Under the pieces are notes generated by a model. It saw nothing but the letters and a program-made list of their open reading frames with translations, ran no database searches and had not been told where the DNA came from. From contig CANPBT010000011.1 in assembly GCA_947572415.1 (NCBI GenBank), positions 1-48,236 on the forward strand: a stretch of 48,236 bases of DNA, given 5' to 3'. A program made the translations under genes and the position numbers. Source of the DNA: an uncultured Clostridia bacterium (GTDB lineage: Bacteria; Bacillota; Clostridia; Christensenellales; Borkfalkiaceae). Shown piece by piece: positions 24,778 through 33,819 of this stretch. Positions within the stretch are counted from its first letter, which is position 1; every line of letters begins with the position of its first letter.

Positions 24778-25383
24778 TTAAATATTGTATTTAGCCATTA
24801 ACTTCAACAAAGCGTTGAAATTATCGTTCAGAATATCCGATTCGAGCGGGGATAAGGTGCCTTTCGTCTGCAACACCGAAAGCGTGCCTTTGAGTTTTTC
24901 GAGCTCCTGCCTGTCGCCCTTGCCGAGATTTTTCAAAAGCAGCTTGTCGGTCACGGATATCGCATGTTCGAGCCGGACGCTGCTTTTTGCCGCGGGCATG
25001 TCGGGGCGAGCGGAAATTGCGGGCGGCTGCACGGGCATAGTCGAAAGCGTAACCGTAGCCGCGGACTTTGCGGCGGTCGGCGCGGAAAAAAAGCACAGCA
25101 CGCCGTAAGCGAGGTACCCCGCCACCCAGAATATTGCCGCCGCAAGCACCGACTGGGGCAGTTCGTCAGCCGTTAAAAACGCCGCGAGCACGACCGCCGA
25201 ATAAGCGTTTGCAAGGCAGAGGAAAGGTCTTTTGGAGGCCTGCTTTATTTTCAGCGAAACAAAGCACAGTACCAGCGTGATTAAAAACAGCGCCGCGAAC
25301 GACCCGAATATAATCCACATAAGGGTATCTAATTTTACGGATGCGAGAGATGAATAAATTTTATTGATATAATCGGTAAACAT
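24778..25383 (-). CDS. Small polytopic membrane protein of unknown function (201 aa)
   Basis: Not recognised. It shows three hydrophobic helices (about residues 21-45, LMWIIFGSFAALFLITLVLC; 55-75, FLCLANAYSAVVLAAFL; 78-100, SVLAAAIFWVAGYLAYGVL). A Pro/Ala-rich linker and a C-terminal cytosolic helical domain follow (about 135-201; LLLKNLGKGDRQELEKLKGTL). The start is uncertain: ATG 25381-25383 is chosen, but no ribosome binding site stands at the usual distance; a TTG at 25411-25413 in the same frame lies in the loop of a 15-bp hairpin. It follows addA by about 50 nt in the same direction, so it may be read from the addBA promoter through that hairpin. Confidence 0.65.
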   Translation of the reverse strand: MFTDYINKIYSSLASVKLDTLMWIIFGSFAALFLITLVLCFVSLKIKQASKRPFLCLANAYSAVVLAAFLTADELPQSVLAAAIFWVAGYLAYGVLCFFSAPTAAKSAATVTLSTMPVQPPAISARPDMPAAKSSVRLEHAISVTDKLLLKNLGKGDRQELEKLKGTLSVLQTKGTLSPLESDILNDNFNALLKLMAKYNI

Positions 25384-25391
25384 ATCAAAAT

Positions 25392-25426
25392 TATAGCCGT
25401 CCTTTTTGTGCAAAAGGACGGCTATA
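25392..25426 (-). terminator. Perfect 15-bp hairpin between addA and the small membrane protein gene
   Basis: TATAGCCGTCCTTTT and its exact complement surround a 5-nt loop. On the minus strand the stem is followed by ATTTTG, a weak U-tract, so it could be a leaky terminator of addA or a structure controlling translation of the next gene. Confidence 0.5.
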
Positions 25427-25434
25427 TCGTCGTA

Positions 25435-28400
25435 TTATAAATCAATTTGTCGTTTTGAAAAAATATTTACGATTGTGGTTTTAACCTTACTTTCGTCTAC
25501 CCGCATTATAAGCGACACCGCCTTTTTATACAGCGCAAGCTGCCGCGCGTAGCTTGAAACGAGCTCTTCGTCGGACTTTACCGAATACTTATAGTCAATA
25601 ACCGCGTACCCCTCGGGCGTTTCCGCAAGCAAATCGATTGCGCCCTGAACGAGCACGCCGTCGGTCGCGGCGGTCTCCATAATTTCGTTTGCGGGCAACC
25701 GACATAAAAACTCGCGCTCTCTGTACAGCCGCAGACTGTCAAGTCCGTCGAATACGGGCATTGACAGTATTTCGGCAAGCTCGGCAGCGTTTAAAAGCCC
25801 GCGCTGCTCCCCGGTCAGCTTTCCTCTTTCGGTAAGCGCGGCGAGCTCCTCGTATATCCCCTTTTCGTCCTTTATGCCGAAATCGCAAAGCTCTAAAAAT
25901 CTGTGGTAAGCCGTTCCGCGTTCGGTTCCCGTTTCCCCCTCGCCGCCGAAAAGGGCGTGCGTGCGGAAAAGGCTGTCGTCCTCGTTGAGCCTGAGTATCG
26001 CCGAAGCGGAGCTCTTGACGGGCAGATTGACGCTGTCCGCCCGAGCGTACTCGCGCATGAACTTTTCGGCGAGCGCCTCGCGAAGCTCCTCGTCCGGCTC
26101 GCCCAGCATAACCCCGCCGCGAATTAGCGCCGAGGTCTGCTCGGTCGGCTCCACCGTATCGTGCGGAAACGCCGAGATATCGAAAAGTTCGGAGTAAGAC
26201 GAAGCGTCGATTGCGTCCAGCGTGCAGAATGCGGGCGCTTCCTGAGCCATAATATGCAATCGGCACATTGCGCGCGTACACGCGACGTAGAAAAGATTGA
26301 GTTCGTTTTTGAGCTCCTCTCTGCCGTTCTTGTCGGACACCAGTCTGCGCAGCACGGTCTGATAAGTCAGCCTGTCCCGCTCGTCGAAATATTTCGGCGC
26401 GAAGCCGTAACAGTCGTCGAACGGCATTTCGCTCTGCTCCCTGCCCTTGTAGCTCGCGCATACGTCCTCGATTATCACGACGGGGAATTCGAGTCCCTTG
26501 CTCGCGTGCATGGTCATAATTTTTATACTGTCGGACGAAGCCTGCGAAGGTGCCGTGATTTGACTGCCGCCCTTCAGCTTGTTCAAAAATGCGGACACGC
26601 TCAGTCCGTCGCCCTCCGCGGCGAACCTTCGTAGATTTTTGAGCTTTTCGCCCCCGCCGGCGGCGTACGCCGCTTCCAGCCCCGTACCTTCGAGAATTTT
26701 ATCGATTACCTCCGCGGCGGTAAGCACCTCGGAAATTTCGCGGAGCCTGTCCACGCGCGCGTTGAAAAGCCGGAGTCTGCGCGCTATGATATCGTCGTTT
26801 ACCAGATATTTTTCGCAGCACTTCCTGAAAGGCAGTCTGTACGCGCCCTTGGAAAATATCCTGATTTTGGAAAGGTCGTTGCAGGTCAGCCCGCCCAAAG
26901 GCGACAACAACGCGGTTGAAAGGGGGATATCCTGCCGGGTATTGTCTATGTACGACAAAATATCGAGCATCTGCTTTATTTCGGGGCGGGCAAGAATATC
27001 CGCCTCCTGCGCGCCCGAAACGGGATAGCCCGCGTCGGTAAGCGCCTTTACTATACCGTCCGCGCTCTTGTTCCGTTTGCGTGTAAGTATGCATATATCG
27101 CCGGGCGAGGTATCCTTCCACTCCCCCGATTTGAGGTCGTAGTGTCTGCTTTTGAGCTCGCGGCGAACGATTTCGAGCACGGCGAGCCCCTCGCGTGAAT
27201 GTCTGACCTCTCTGCCTCCGCCCGCTACGGAATACACTTCGGGCTGAGTTCTGACCTCCTCGTCCTTGCCGAAAATATGAATTTCCGCACCGCCGAAGCC
27301 CTCGGGATATCCCCCGCCGCCGCGCATAATACTGCCGCGCGAATAGTCGAAGCCGCAACTCTGCTCGGTCATAATACCGCAGAAAAGCGAATTGACGAAA
27401 TCGAGCACGCCGTCGGACGAGCGGAAATTGCTCGAAAGGCGGAGCGCGTTGCCGTCGCCCCCGTCGAACCTGTCGAACTTTTCGGCAAAGAACAGCGATT
27501 TGCTACCGCGGAAGCCGTAAATCGCCTGCTTGACGTCGCCGACGAGGAATACGTTCGCACCGCCGACGCGGCTGATTATTTCCTCCTGAACGGGGTTGAC
27601 GTCCTGATATTCGTCAACGAACACGCAGGCATACTTCGCGTTTATTTCGGCTTTCACCTTTTCGTCGTTTAAAAGCGCGAGGGTGAGGTGTTCGAGGTCG
27701 TTATAGTCGAGCACGTTCTCGTCGCGCTTGATAGCGGTATATTCCGCGTCGAACTGCTTTAAAACCGCCGCAAAGGCAACCGCCGCCGGGCCGCTTTTCA
27801 AAAACCGCTCCTCCTCCGTTTCCGCGTCGGATATGTCGCCGCGAACGTCTTTATAAAGCGCGGTAAGCCCGTCCTTGAATTTTTTGAATATCTCGCCGTT
27901 AAGCTTTTCGATATCCGTTTTGTCAACGGGCTTGCGCATGCCCGTCAGCGGCTGTTGGGGGGCGAATATGCTCAAATCACCGGCGCTCAGCAAGGTTGCG
28001 CGCATATCTTCGAGCATTGCCGCGTATTCGGGACGGGGGCTTTTGAAATCCGAAGCGAACCTTTCCACCTCCGCGGCTAGCCGCAGATATTTATCGCGCG
28101 CGATTTCTTCGAGCTCGGTCACCACCCGCACGAAGCCCTTTTCGGTATACAACCCCGCGGCGCCGTCTAAAAGCTTGCCGTAGTCTGCGACTATGCGCAG
28201 CTTTTCGTACGACGTCAGTATAAGATTTTTCAGATATCCGTCGCCGCGTTTTTTTCTGTAATACTTCAAAAGCACGCGGAAATTTTCGTCGTCCTCGTCG
28301 TAGTATCTTTCGAAAAGCCCTTCTATTGCGCGCGCCTTGTATTCCCTTGCCGCCGCGTCGTCGGAGGAAATTATGCCGAAAGTACCGTCTATCCCGACCG

Positions 28401-28737
28401 CGTAAAAATACGTGCGCAGCAGCTTGGCGCAAAATGAATGTATTGTTGAAATATCCGCCGACTGAATTTTGGATAACTGAACTTTGAGCGAGGCGCGCAT
28501 TATATCGTCGGATACCGCCATTGTTTCTATTATCGCCGAACGCAGTTTTTCCTTCATCTGCGCGGCGGCTTTTTTCGTAAACGTTACCGCAAGCACGGCG
28601 TCGAGGTCTACCCCGCTTTCAATCGCCCTTACGAGCTTTCGTATCATAACGAACGTCTTCCCGCTGCCCGCGGAAGCCGACACTATCGTTCTGCCGCCGC
28701 TCTCTATCGCGGCAACCTGCTCTTTGGTAAGTTTCAC
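25435..28737 (-). CDS. addA: ATP-dependent helicase/nuclease subunit A (AddA)
   Basis: Helicase-nuclease subunit of AddAB, which resects double-strand breaks to a Chi-like site and loads RecA. UvrD-type helicase motifs are in order: Walker A ASAGSGKT (residues 21-28), VTFTKKAAAQMKEKL, Walker B/motif II FVDEYQD (373-379), GDVKQAIYGFRG (400-411), SNFRSS (436-441) and a motif V-like MTMHASKGLEFPVV. The C-terminal RecB-family nuclease has GAID (D1035), VIDYK (D1048, K1050) and YARQL (Q1066). At 1100 aa it is somewhat shorter than the roughly 1230-aa B. subtilis protein. The start is GTG with GGAGG 6 nt upstream; the first bases overlap the addB stop (GTGA), so translation is coupled. Confidence 0.96.
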   Translation of the reverse strand: MKLTKEQVAAIESGGRTIVSASAGSGKTFVMIRKLVRAIESGVDLDAVLAVTFTKKAAAQMKEKLRSAIIETMAVSDDIMRASLKVQLSKIQSADISTIHSFCAKLLRTYFYAVGIDGTFGIISSDDAAAREYKARAIEGLFERYYDEDDENFRVLLKYYRKKRGDGYLKNLILTSYEKLRIVADYGKLLDGAAGLYTEKGFVRVVTELEEIARDKYLRLAAEVERFASDFKSPRPEYAAMLEDMRATLLSAGDLSIFAPQQPLTGMRKPVDKTDIEKLNGEIFKKFKDGLTALYKDVRGDISDAETEEERFLKSGPAAVAFAAVLKQFDAEYTAIKRDENVLDYNDLEHLTLALLNDEKVKAEINAKYACVFVDEYQDVNPVQEEIISRVGGANVFLVGDVKQAIYGFRGSKSLFFAEKFDRFDGGDGNALRLSSNFRSSDGVLDFVNSLFCGIMTEQSCGFDYSRGSIMRGGGGYPEGFGGAEIHIFGKDEEVRTQPEVYSVAGGGREVRHSREGLAVLEIVRRELKSRHYDLKSGEWKDTSPGDICILTRKRNKSADGIVKALTDAGYPVSGAQEADILARPEIKQMLDILSYIDNTRQDIPLSTALLSPLGGLTCNDLSKIRIFSKGAYRLPFRKCCEKYLVNDDIIARRLRLFNARVDRLREISEVLTAAEVIDKILEGTGLEAAYAAGGGEKLKNLRRFAAEGDGLSVSAFLNKLKGGSQITAPSQASSDSIKIMTMHASKGLEFPVVIIEDVCASYKGREQSEMPFDDCYGFAPKYFDERDRLTYQTVLRRLVSDKNGREELKNELNLFYVACTRAMCRLHIMAQEAPAFCTLDAIDASSYSELFDISAFPHDTVEPTEQTSALIRGGVMLGEPDEELREALAEKFMREYARADSVNLPVKSSASAILRLNEDDSLFRTHALFGGEGETGTERGTAYHRFLELCDFGIKDEKGIYEELAALTERGKLTGEQRGLLNAAELAEILSMPVFDGLDSLRLYREREFLCRLPANEIMETAATDGVLVQGAIDLLAETPEGYAVIDYKYSVKSDEELVSSYARQLALYKKAVSLIMRVDESKVKTTIVNIFSKRQIDL

Positions 28738-31700
28738 TTCAAGCCTCCGTTTCTGCGGACGATATCCGCTATCTCAGAACATTTCACGGTGCGGTGCGCG
28801 CGCTCCTCGCCGTCCACCCCGACGGCGAAGCCGCAGCTGCCGCCCATTTTGCAGAACTTACACGCGTCCGCCGCGGGCGACGGCTCGATATTGCCGCCGA
28901 GCATTTCGCGCGTGCCTCCGCGGGCTATGAGCCGCGAGTATCTCAAAAAATCGGTAAAGGTTTCGCCGTCCATGGCGGAGTCTATTTTTTTGCCGGAACG
29001 GTACGCGTCGAAATACGCGCTCTTTTTCTTTTCTTCCACGGTCGTATCCGAATTTGTTACGACCTCTTCGCTGCCGTCCATAAAGCCCTGCAACCTGAAC
29101 ACGCCGTCCGCCTTGCTCTTGTACTCGACCGTTGCGGGGAAGTAGTATGCGCCGACCGCGCGCCTGCCCGCGGAAGCCGCGGAAAGATACAGCGGCAGCT
29201 GTAATTTGAGCCCCATATAGTAGTGCGTCGCGGAGGCGTCTACCGAGCCCGTCTTATAGTCGATTATTCTGACCATATCGCCGCAGCCGTCGACCCTGTC
29301 TATTCTGCCGTTTATTTTTATCGCTCCGTCGAGATTGATTTCACATTTTTGCTCGCAGTTTTCGACCTTGAAATTCGAATTTGCTATCTGCTCGTACATG
29401 CCTGCGGACACGTCGACCGCTTCGGATACGAGCGCGGCGGCGGTATATTGCCCGCTCTTCGAATCGGTAAGCGCGGAATACGCGGGGGCTTTTAACATGT
29501 CCTCCGCAATTTCGCGGGCGCGGGCGCGGAGCAGCGCCCCGTCCTTTATCGCGCCGATTTCGGGCGCGACGGTCTGCAAAACGCCGTGTATAAAGTTACC
29601 CGCGTCGAGGGGGCGCATAGCCCCCTCCTCCCTTTCCTGCAATTTCAGCCCCTGCTGCATAAAATTGCGGTAAGGGCACGTAAAGTACGTTTCGAGCGCG
29701 GTCGGAGATATGCTGTTGAACGTGACGAAAAGGTTTTTTCCGTCCTCGATTTTCCGTTCGGCGGGTGGCGAAACCGCTGCCGCCGCCTGCTTTTCAAAGC
29801 CGCCGTCCTTTAAGACGGAATATATCGCCGCGGCGTGACGGGGGGATAAATCCGCCGTAAGCTTTTTAAGCGCGGGCAGCCTTTCGCTGCAACCGTACGG
29901 CAGCTCCGCCGCTTCGTTTTTAAGCCGGGCCGCGGAAACGGGTTTAAGCGCGCCGCCGTCCTTTACGGCAAACGCCGCCGAAGCGTAACCTATGATTTCG
30001 CTCGCGCCGCACTCCTCGCCGCCGCACCTTACGGGGTACGAAAGATACAGCCGTTTTTTAAACGCGCATATATTGAGCGCAACCTGCTCTCTGTTGCGCA
30101 TATTGACCTGCCTGATTTTGGGGGAAATGTCGAGTTCGGCTTTTTCGAGCGCGGAGATTTCCCTGTCGGTTAAAAGCGCCGTATCCGCGCTTGCCGATGG
30201 CACGCCGTCGGTTAAGCGCGCGACGAACACCACGTTGCTGCCCGTGTTCGCCGTGGCGTACAAATCGCCCACGAACACCGCGTCCGCTTTGGGAGGTATA
30301 AGCGAAATTTCAAGCGCGCCGAAGCCGCTTTTGAGTATCGAGGCAAATTCCTTCAGATTAATATCCCCGCCCGCGGCGACCTCCTCCGCTTCGGCAAGCA
30401 CGGATATGAGCCCCTCGTAAACCCTGCCGCTGAACTGCCCCGCAGTGGGATAGCTGTCCTTGAATTTTTCGGAAAGCTCTTTAAGCTTGTCCTCCACCTT
30501 AAAATCTTTTATAAGCTTTTTTATCCCGTCGCAAACTGCTGAGGAGCCGCCCCGCGCCGGGATAAACGCGAGCCCGCGCAGAAAAACGCCCCTTACCCGC
30601 TGTACGCTTTCGTACGAAAATTTTTTATCGTCGAGGATTTCCTTTTTTGGCTCCCTCTTTATCCCGCCCCTGAAATTCGCGAGGCGCAGCGCGTAGTTGC
30701 GGTACTCGTCCTTATCCTCCCTCGTCGCGGGAAAGAACGGCGAAGAAACCACCCCGTCCGTATCCTTGAACGAGCAGCCCGAAAGCACGCAACTTAAATA
30801 GTCGTTTATAAACGCGCACACGGGGTGCTCGGAAAGCTTCCTGCGCCTGTCTGCGTAATAGGGTATACGGTATTGCGAAAATACGCGGGCGATATCCCGC
30901 TCGGCGGCGGCGACGTCCGGCACCATAACCGAAATCTTCGCGTACCTTTCCCCGTCGTCCAGAACGTGCCTTTTGATTTTCGCCGCGATATATTCCAGCT
31001 CTTCCTCCTCGTCCGAGGCTTCGATAACAGATACGTTGCCGCAGGGCGCGGGGGTTAAACGGTAAAAGCTTTCGGGGTTGAAAAGGCTGCGCCTTAAAAG
31101 CTCGGCTTCGGGTATGAGCGTGCTCTGCGCAAACCGGTATTCCGCGCCGCCGAACCTCTCCGCCGCGCCCTCGAAAGCCGCCGCGCCCTCGTTGACGTAT
31201 ATATCCTCGTCTCCGCCGATAAACAGCCCCGTCGTATTTTTCGCGCTGCCGAAAACCGCGCGCACGCAGTCGAGCGCGGAGGTCGTAAACGAACGGAAAC
31301 CGAGAAAAATCACGTCGCTGCCCGCAATCCTTTCGCTCGAAGCGATAACCCCGGGCAGTTCGGCAAGATAAGCGTTTCTGTCCGTCTTGCCGCTTTCCGC
31401 CAGATATTCGTTGTATTTGGAATACACGAGCGCGATATCGTGAAGCTTGCTTTCGAGTATGCCGCCCGCCGCCGCGCGCGCAACGTCGTCCGCGGAAATT
31501 TTAGAGGCGTATAAAAGCGCGAGCGTATCGTATACCGCCGCCGCGGACGCCGCCGCGGAAAATCTGCCGAAAAGCTTCAATTCGTCCTTATTCTCTTCGA
31601 TGATTCTGCGCACGACCATTGCCGAGCCCTGGCTTGACAGCACTCCGCTTTTTTTGCCGCGCTCCGACGACAGAAAACGCGCGAACGTGAAAACCGACAC

Positions 31701-31868
31701 GCTGAAAGTTCCGCCGACAGCCGCGCAAACCGTGCGCTCCGCGGCGAGAGTGAGCCTGTCCTCGCAGAAAATAAGCGTGTTTTTCTTGTCCCGCTCGTTG
31801 GCGGTTATTATGCTTTTAAGTTGTTCGAGCGCAACCGACAGCGCGGGGCAAACTATGCTTTTTATCAT
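28734..31868 (-). CDS. addB: ATP-dependent nuclease subunit B (AddB)
   Basis: Second subunit of AddAB: a second nuclease and the Chi-recognition module. The 1044-aa length suits the family. The C-terminal nuclease has GRIDRVDG and VRIIDYKTG. The iron-sulfur cluster ligands are present: one Cys at TCPYRNFMQ and three in CKFCKMGGSC. The N-terminus (MIKSIVCPALSVALEQLKS) lacks the Walker A P-loop that B. subtilis AddB carries, so ATP hydrolysis here probably rests on AddA alone. It is the first gene of the addBA operon; AAGGA lies 12 nt before the ATG. Confidence 0.93.
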   Translation of the reverse strand: MIKSIVCPALSVALEQLKSIITANERDKKNTLIFCEDRLTLAAERTVCAAVGGTFSVSVFTFARFLSSERGKKSGVLSSQGSAMVVRRIIEENKDELKLFGRFSAAASAAAVYDTLALLYASKISADDVARAAAGGILESKLHDIALVYSKYNEYLAESGKTDRNAYLAELPGVIASSERIAGSDVIFLGFRSFTTSALDCVRAVFGSAKNTTGLFIGGDEDIYVNEGAAAFEGAAERFGGAEYRFAQSTLIPEAELLRRSLFNPESFYRLTPAPCGNVSVIEASDEEEELEYIAAKIKRHVLDDGERYAKISVMVPDVAAAERDIARVFSQYRIPYYADRRRKLSEHPVCAFINDYLSCVLSGCSFKDTDGVVSSPFFPATREDKDEYRNYALRLANFRGGIKREPKKEILDDKKFSYESVQRVRGVFLRGLAFIPARGGSSAVCDGIKKLIKDFKVEDKLKELSEKFKDSYPTAGQFSGRVYEGLISVLAEAEEVAAGGDINLKEFASILKSGFGALEISLIPPKADAVFVGDLYATANTGSNVVFVARLTDGVPSASADTALLTDREISALEKAELDISPKIRQVNMRNREQVALNICAFKKRLYLSYPVRCGGEECGASEIIGYASAAFAVKDGGALKPVSAARLKNEAAELPYGCSERLPALKKLTADLSPRHAAAIYSVLKDGGFEKQAAAAVSPPAERKIEDGKNLFVTFNSISPTALETYFTCPYRNFMQQGLKLQEREEGAMRPLDAGNFIHGVLQTVAPEIGAIKDGALLRARAREIAEDMLKAPAYSALTDSKSGQYTAAALVSEAVDVSAGMYEQIANSNFKVENCEQKCEINLDGAIKINGRIDRVDGCGDMVRIIDYKTGSVDASATHYYMGLKLQLPLYLSAASAGRRAVGAYYFPATVEYKSKADGVFRLQGFMDGSEEVVTNSDTTVEEKKKSAYFDAYRSGKKIDSAMDGETFTDFLRYSRLIARGGTREMLGGNIEPSPAADACKFCKMGGSCGFAVGVDGEERAHRTVKCSEIADIVRRNGGLK

Positions 31869-31889
31869 AATAATTTTTTCCTTGAAAGT

Positions 31890-31918
31890 ATTATATCATA
31901 TCGTGCGGGAATTTTTAA
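31890..31918 (-). promoter_or_regulatory. Promoter of addBA
   Basis: TTAAAA (31913-31918), a 17-bp spacer and a perfect TATAAT (31890-31895) on the minus strand. It is divergent from the lipoprotein promoter 22 bp away. I see no LexA box. Confidence 0.65.
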
Positions 31919-31939
31919 AGAAATTATGGCATAAAAGTT

Positions 31940-31968
31940 TTTACAATTAAAATAATTTGTGTTATACT
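31940..31968 (+). promoter_or_regulatory. Promoter of the 374-aa lipoprotein gene
   Basis: TTTACA (31940-31945), a 17-bp spacer and TATACT (31963-31968) on the plus strand. The ATG follows the -10 box after 7 nt, so transcription should start at or beside the start codon. Confidence 0.75.
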
Positions 31969-31975
31969 TAACTAT

Positions 31976-33100
31976 ATGAAAACATTTGGTAAGATTGCCG
32001 CGCTTTTTTTAGCGGCGGGAATGAGCGCAACCATAGCGGGCTGCTCCGGCTGCGCGGGCTGCAATTCCTCGAACAAAAACGAAACGCTTACGAATTCGAA
32101 CTGGTACACGGGTACCAGCTATAAGGGTATTCAGCCCTCGTTCATAGAGGGAAACGTCCCCTTTTCCCCAGAAAAAATAACCTATTCCGTATCGTACGAC
32201 AACACAAACGCGGGCAACGCGACGTACGCGCCCGAGTATAAAGACGGCGGAAGCTTCACGACCGAGTTCTACGCGAAGAAATTCGACTGGGCGAGCGACA
32301 AAATCCCCGCGAAATACAGGTCGGACAAGCCCGATACGGAAATTGTGTATTTTTACAGAACCGAGCTGAAAGTTTCGGTAAGATATACAATGAAAACGGG
32401 CGACGGGGCTAAGAGCAAATGGTTCGACGACAGCGTGGTTACCGAATGTTGCTTCCGCGCGGCGGAAAAAAATCTGCAACCCGTGTACTCAAGCCGCACG
32501 ACCAAAAGCGCAAGCCCTGCGAATTTACAGCCCGATACTCTTGAAAACGCTTACCGCGTCGTCGAAGAGTCGTACGAAAACTTTTATAACCGCGACTGTA
32601 CAGAGGTAACAAGCATAAAGGACGGCAAGCCCGACGAGGCGAAAGTTTACGGCGGCCTCAACAAGCTCAAAAACACGCTTTTCGATAATTCCTCGCTGTA
32701 TATTGCGATGCGCAGCATGCGCCTTTCGGCTGATTTTTCACAGCGCATAAATTTGTTTTCGGCTGCCGACAAAGGGGTTTACGACTACGTCGTTTCGGGC
32801 GCGGACAGACCTTTCGCCGACGACGAACGCGCGGCTATAACCGAAGTTATGAAATCCGCGGAGCTGTACTCCCCCGCAGCGGAAAACGACGAGGGCATAA
32901 AGGCGGTTGCGGCGAATATAGTTTACGCGGGCGGCGACCTTACGGGCACCGTACAGACGGCGTGGTTTGCCGCGGTTGAAAACACCGACTACAACGTACC
33001 GCGCGCAACGATGCTGAAACTTTCTATCCCTTTGAGCTTTTCGCTCGGCACGCTCAACTTAACGATTGAAAATGTCGAGTCCACACTCTGGAATAAATAA
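31976..33100 (+). CDS. Putative lipoprotein of unknown function (374 aa)
   Basis: Lipoprotein signal peptide (MKTFGKIAALFLAAGMS) with lipobox IAGC at Cys23, followed by two further cysteines in CSGCAGCNSS. The rest is a soluble extracellular domain of mixed strands (YSVSYDNTNAG, FYRTELKVSVRY, MLKLSIPLSFSLGTLNL) that I cannot assign to a family. No Shine-Dalgarno sequence precedes the ATG and the promoter -10 box ends 7 nt upstream, so the mRNA is probably leaderless. It is a single-gene unit with a strong terminator, divergent from addBA. Confidence 0.8.
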   Translation: MKTFGKIAALFLAAGMSATIAGCSGCAGCNSSNKNETLTNSNWYTGTSYKGIQPSFIEGNVPFSPEKITYSVSYDNTNAGNATYAPEYKDGGSFTTEFYAKKFDWASDKIPAKYRSDKPDTEIVYFYRTELKVSVRYTMKTGDGAKSKWFDDSVVTECCFRAAEKNLQPVYSSRTTKSASPANLQPDTLENAYRVVEESYENFYNRDCTEVTSIKDGKPDEAKVYGGLNKLKNTLFDNSSLYIAMRSMRLSADFSQRINLFSAADKGVYDYVVSGADRPFADDERAAITEVMKSAELYSPAAENDEGIKAVAANIVYAGGDLTGTVQTAWFAAVENTDYNVPRATMLKLSIPLSFSLGTLNLTIENVESTLWNK

Positions 33101-33109
33101 AAAATACAC

Positions 33110-33142
33110 AAAGCGGGGTTCGCATATCGCGAACCCCGCTTT
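33110..33142. terminator. Bidirectional terminator between convergent genes
   Basis: AAAGCGGGGTTCGC and GCGAACCCCGCTTT form a perfect 14-bp stem with a 5-nt loop. A-runs and T-runs on both sides serve the plus-strand lipoprotein and the minus-strand gene ending at 33147. Confidence 0.85.
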
Positions 33143-33146
33143 ATTA

Positions 33147-33746
33147 TTATCTGAAATTTTTTATCTGCAGCTTTAAAAGCGAATTTTCGTCGGTAAGCTT
33201 TTTTATTACCGCGGTAAGACGCTTGTTCTCCTCTTTTAAGCTGCCGGCGAGCCTGTCGTAGAGCCCGTTGATTTCGTCCTCGAGCTTCTTGCGCGCCTCG
33301 TCGGTGCCGCCCTCGAGCCCGCACTCCTTCATAAGCTTTTCTATGCGCTCGGGCTGTTTCGTGAGCACGTTTCTGTATTTGTTCTGATAGCGGAGCATAA
33401 GCTTGTCGTCGCCGCCCGCAAGGTTTAAAACGGCTTTACGCACCGATACCCCCTTACTCTTCTGCTTTAAGATTTCTTTGAGCATTTCGTCCGTTTCCGC
33501 TTCCGAAAACTGAATTATTTTTTCGGCTTTGAGCCCCGTGCCGTTCAATAAATTTTTAACGCGTTTATCCCCGCACGAACGCAGCAGCGCGTAATAATAA
33601 TTTCTTACGCTGCCCTTTGCCCTGCCCGTCTTTTTTGCGTAGGACTCGAACAAGCCCGAAAGCGTCATACCGGTTTTTTTGCCGTCGCGCACGAATTCAA
33701 CAAGATTTTTCGCCTCTTCTTCCGTATAGCCGTTGATTTTATTCAT
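33147..33746 (-). CDS. Putative SANT/Myb-like (RsfA-like) DNA-binding protein with a C-terminal coiled coil (199 aa)
   Basis: Two related helical modules stand in tandem: residues about 7-56 (YTEEEAKNLVEFV, then KKTGRAKGSVRNYYYALLR) and about 79-128 (FSEAETDEMLKEIL, then a third helix around LMLRYQNKYRNVL). Each has the three-helix spacing of Myb/SANT or RsfA-type domains, in which a 'GRtaaavrnrw' helix reads DNA. The last 50 residues form a coiled coil (LEDEINGLYDRLAGSLKEEN, then VIKKLTDENSLLKLQI), suggesting a dimer. Start chosen at ATG 33744-33746, with GGAGG 6 nt upstream; the open frame extends further upstream without support. Regulatory targets are unknown. The family call is by pattern only. 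Confidence 0.6.
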   Translation of the reverse strand: MNKINGYTEEEAKNLVEFVRDGKKTGMTLSGLFESYAKKTGRAKGSVRNYYYALLRSCGDKRVKNLLNGTGLKAEKIIQFSEAETDEMLKEILKQKSKGVSVRKAVLNLAGGDDKLMLRYQNKYRNVLTKQPERIEKLMKECGLEGGTDEARKKLEDEINGLYDRLAGSLKEENKRLTAVIKKLTDENSLLKLQIKNFR

Positions 33747-33780
33747 ACGAACCTCCGTGATTTTTGTTACAAGGTTTATA

Positions 33781-33810
33781 TTGACATAAAACCGCCGATA
33801 TATACATAAA
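33781..33810 (+). promoter_or_regulatory. Candidate promoter for the 308-aa protein gene
   Basis: A perfect TTGACA (33781-33786), an 18-bp spacer and CATAAA (33805-33810; 4 of 6 matches). The start codon is 9 nt downstream. Confidence 0.5.
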
Positions 33811-33819
33811 TAATTAAAT

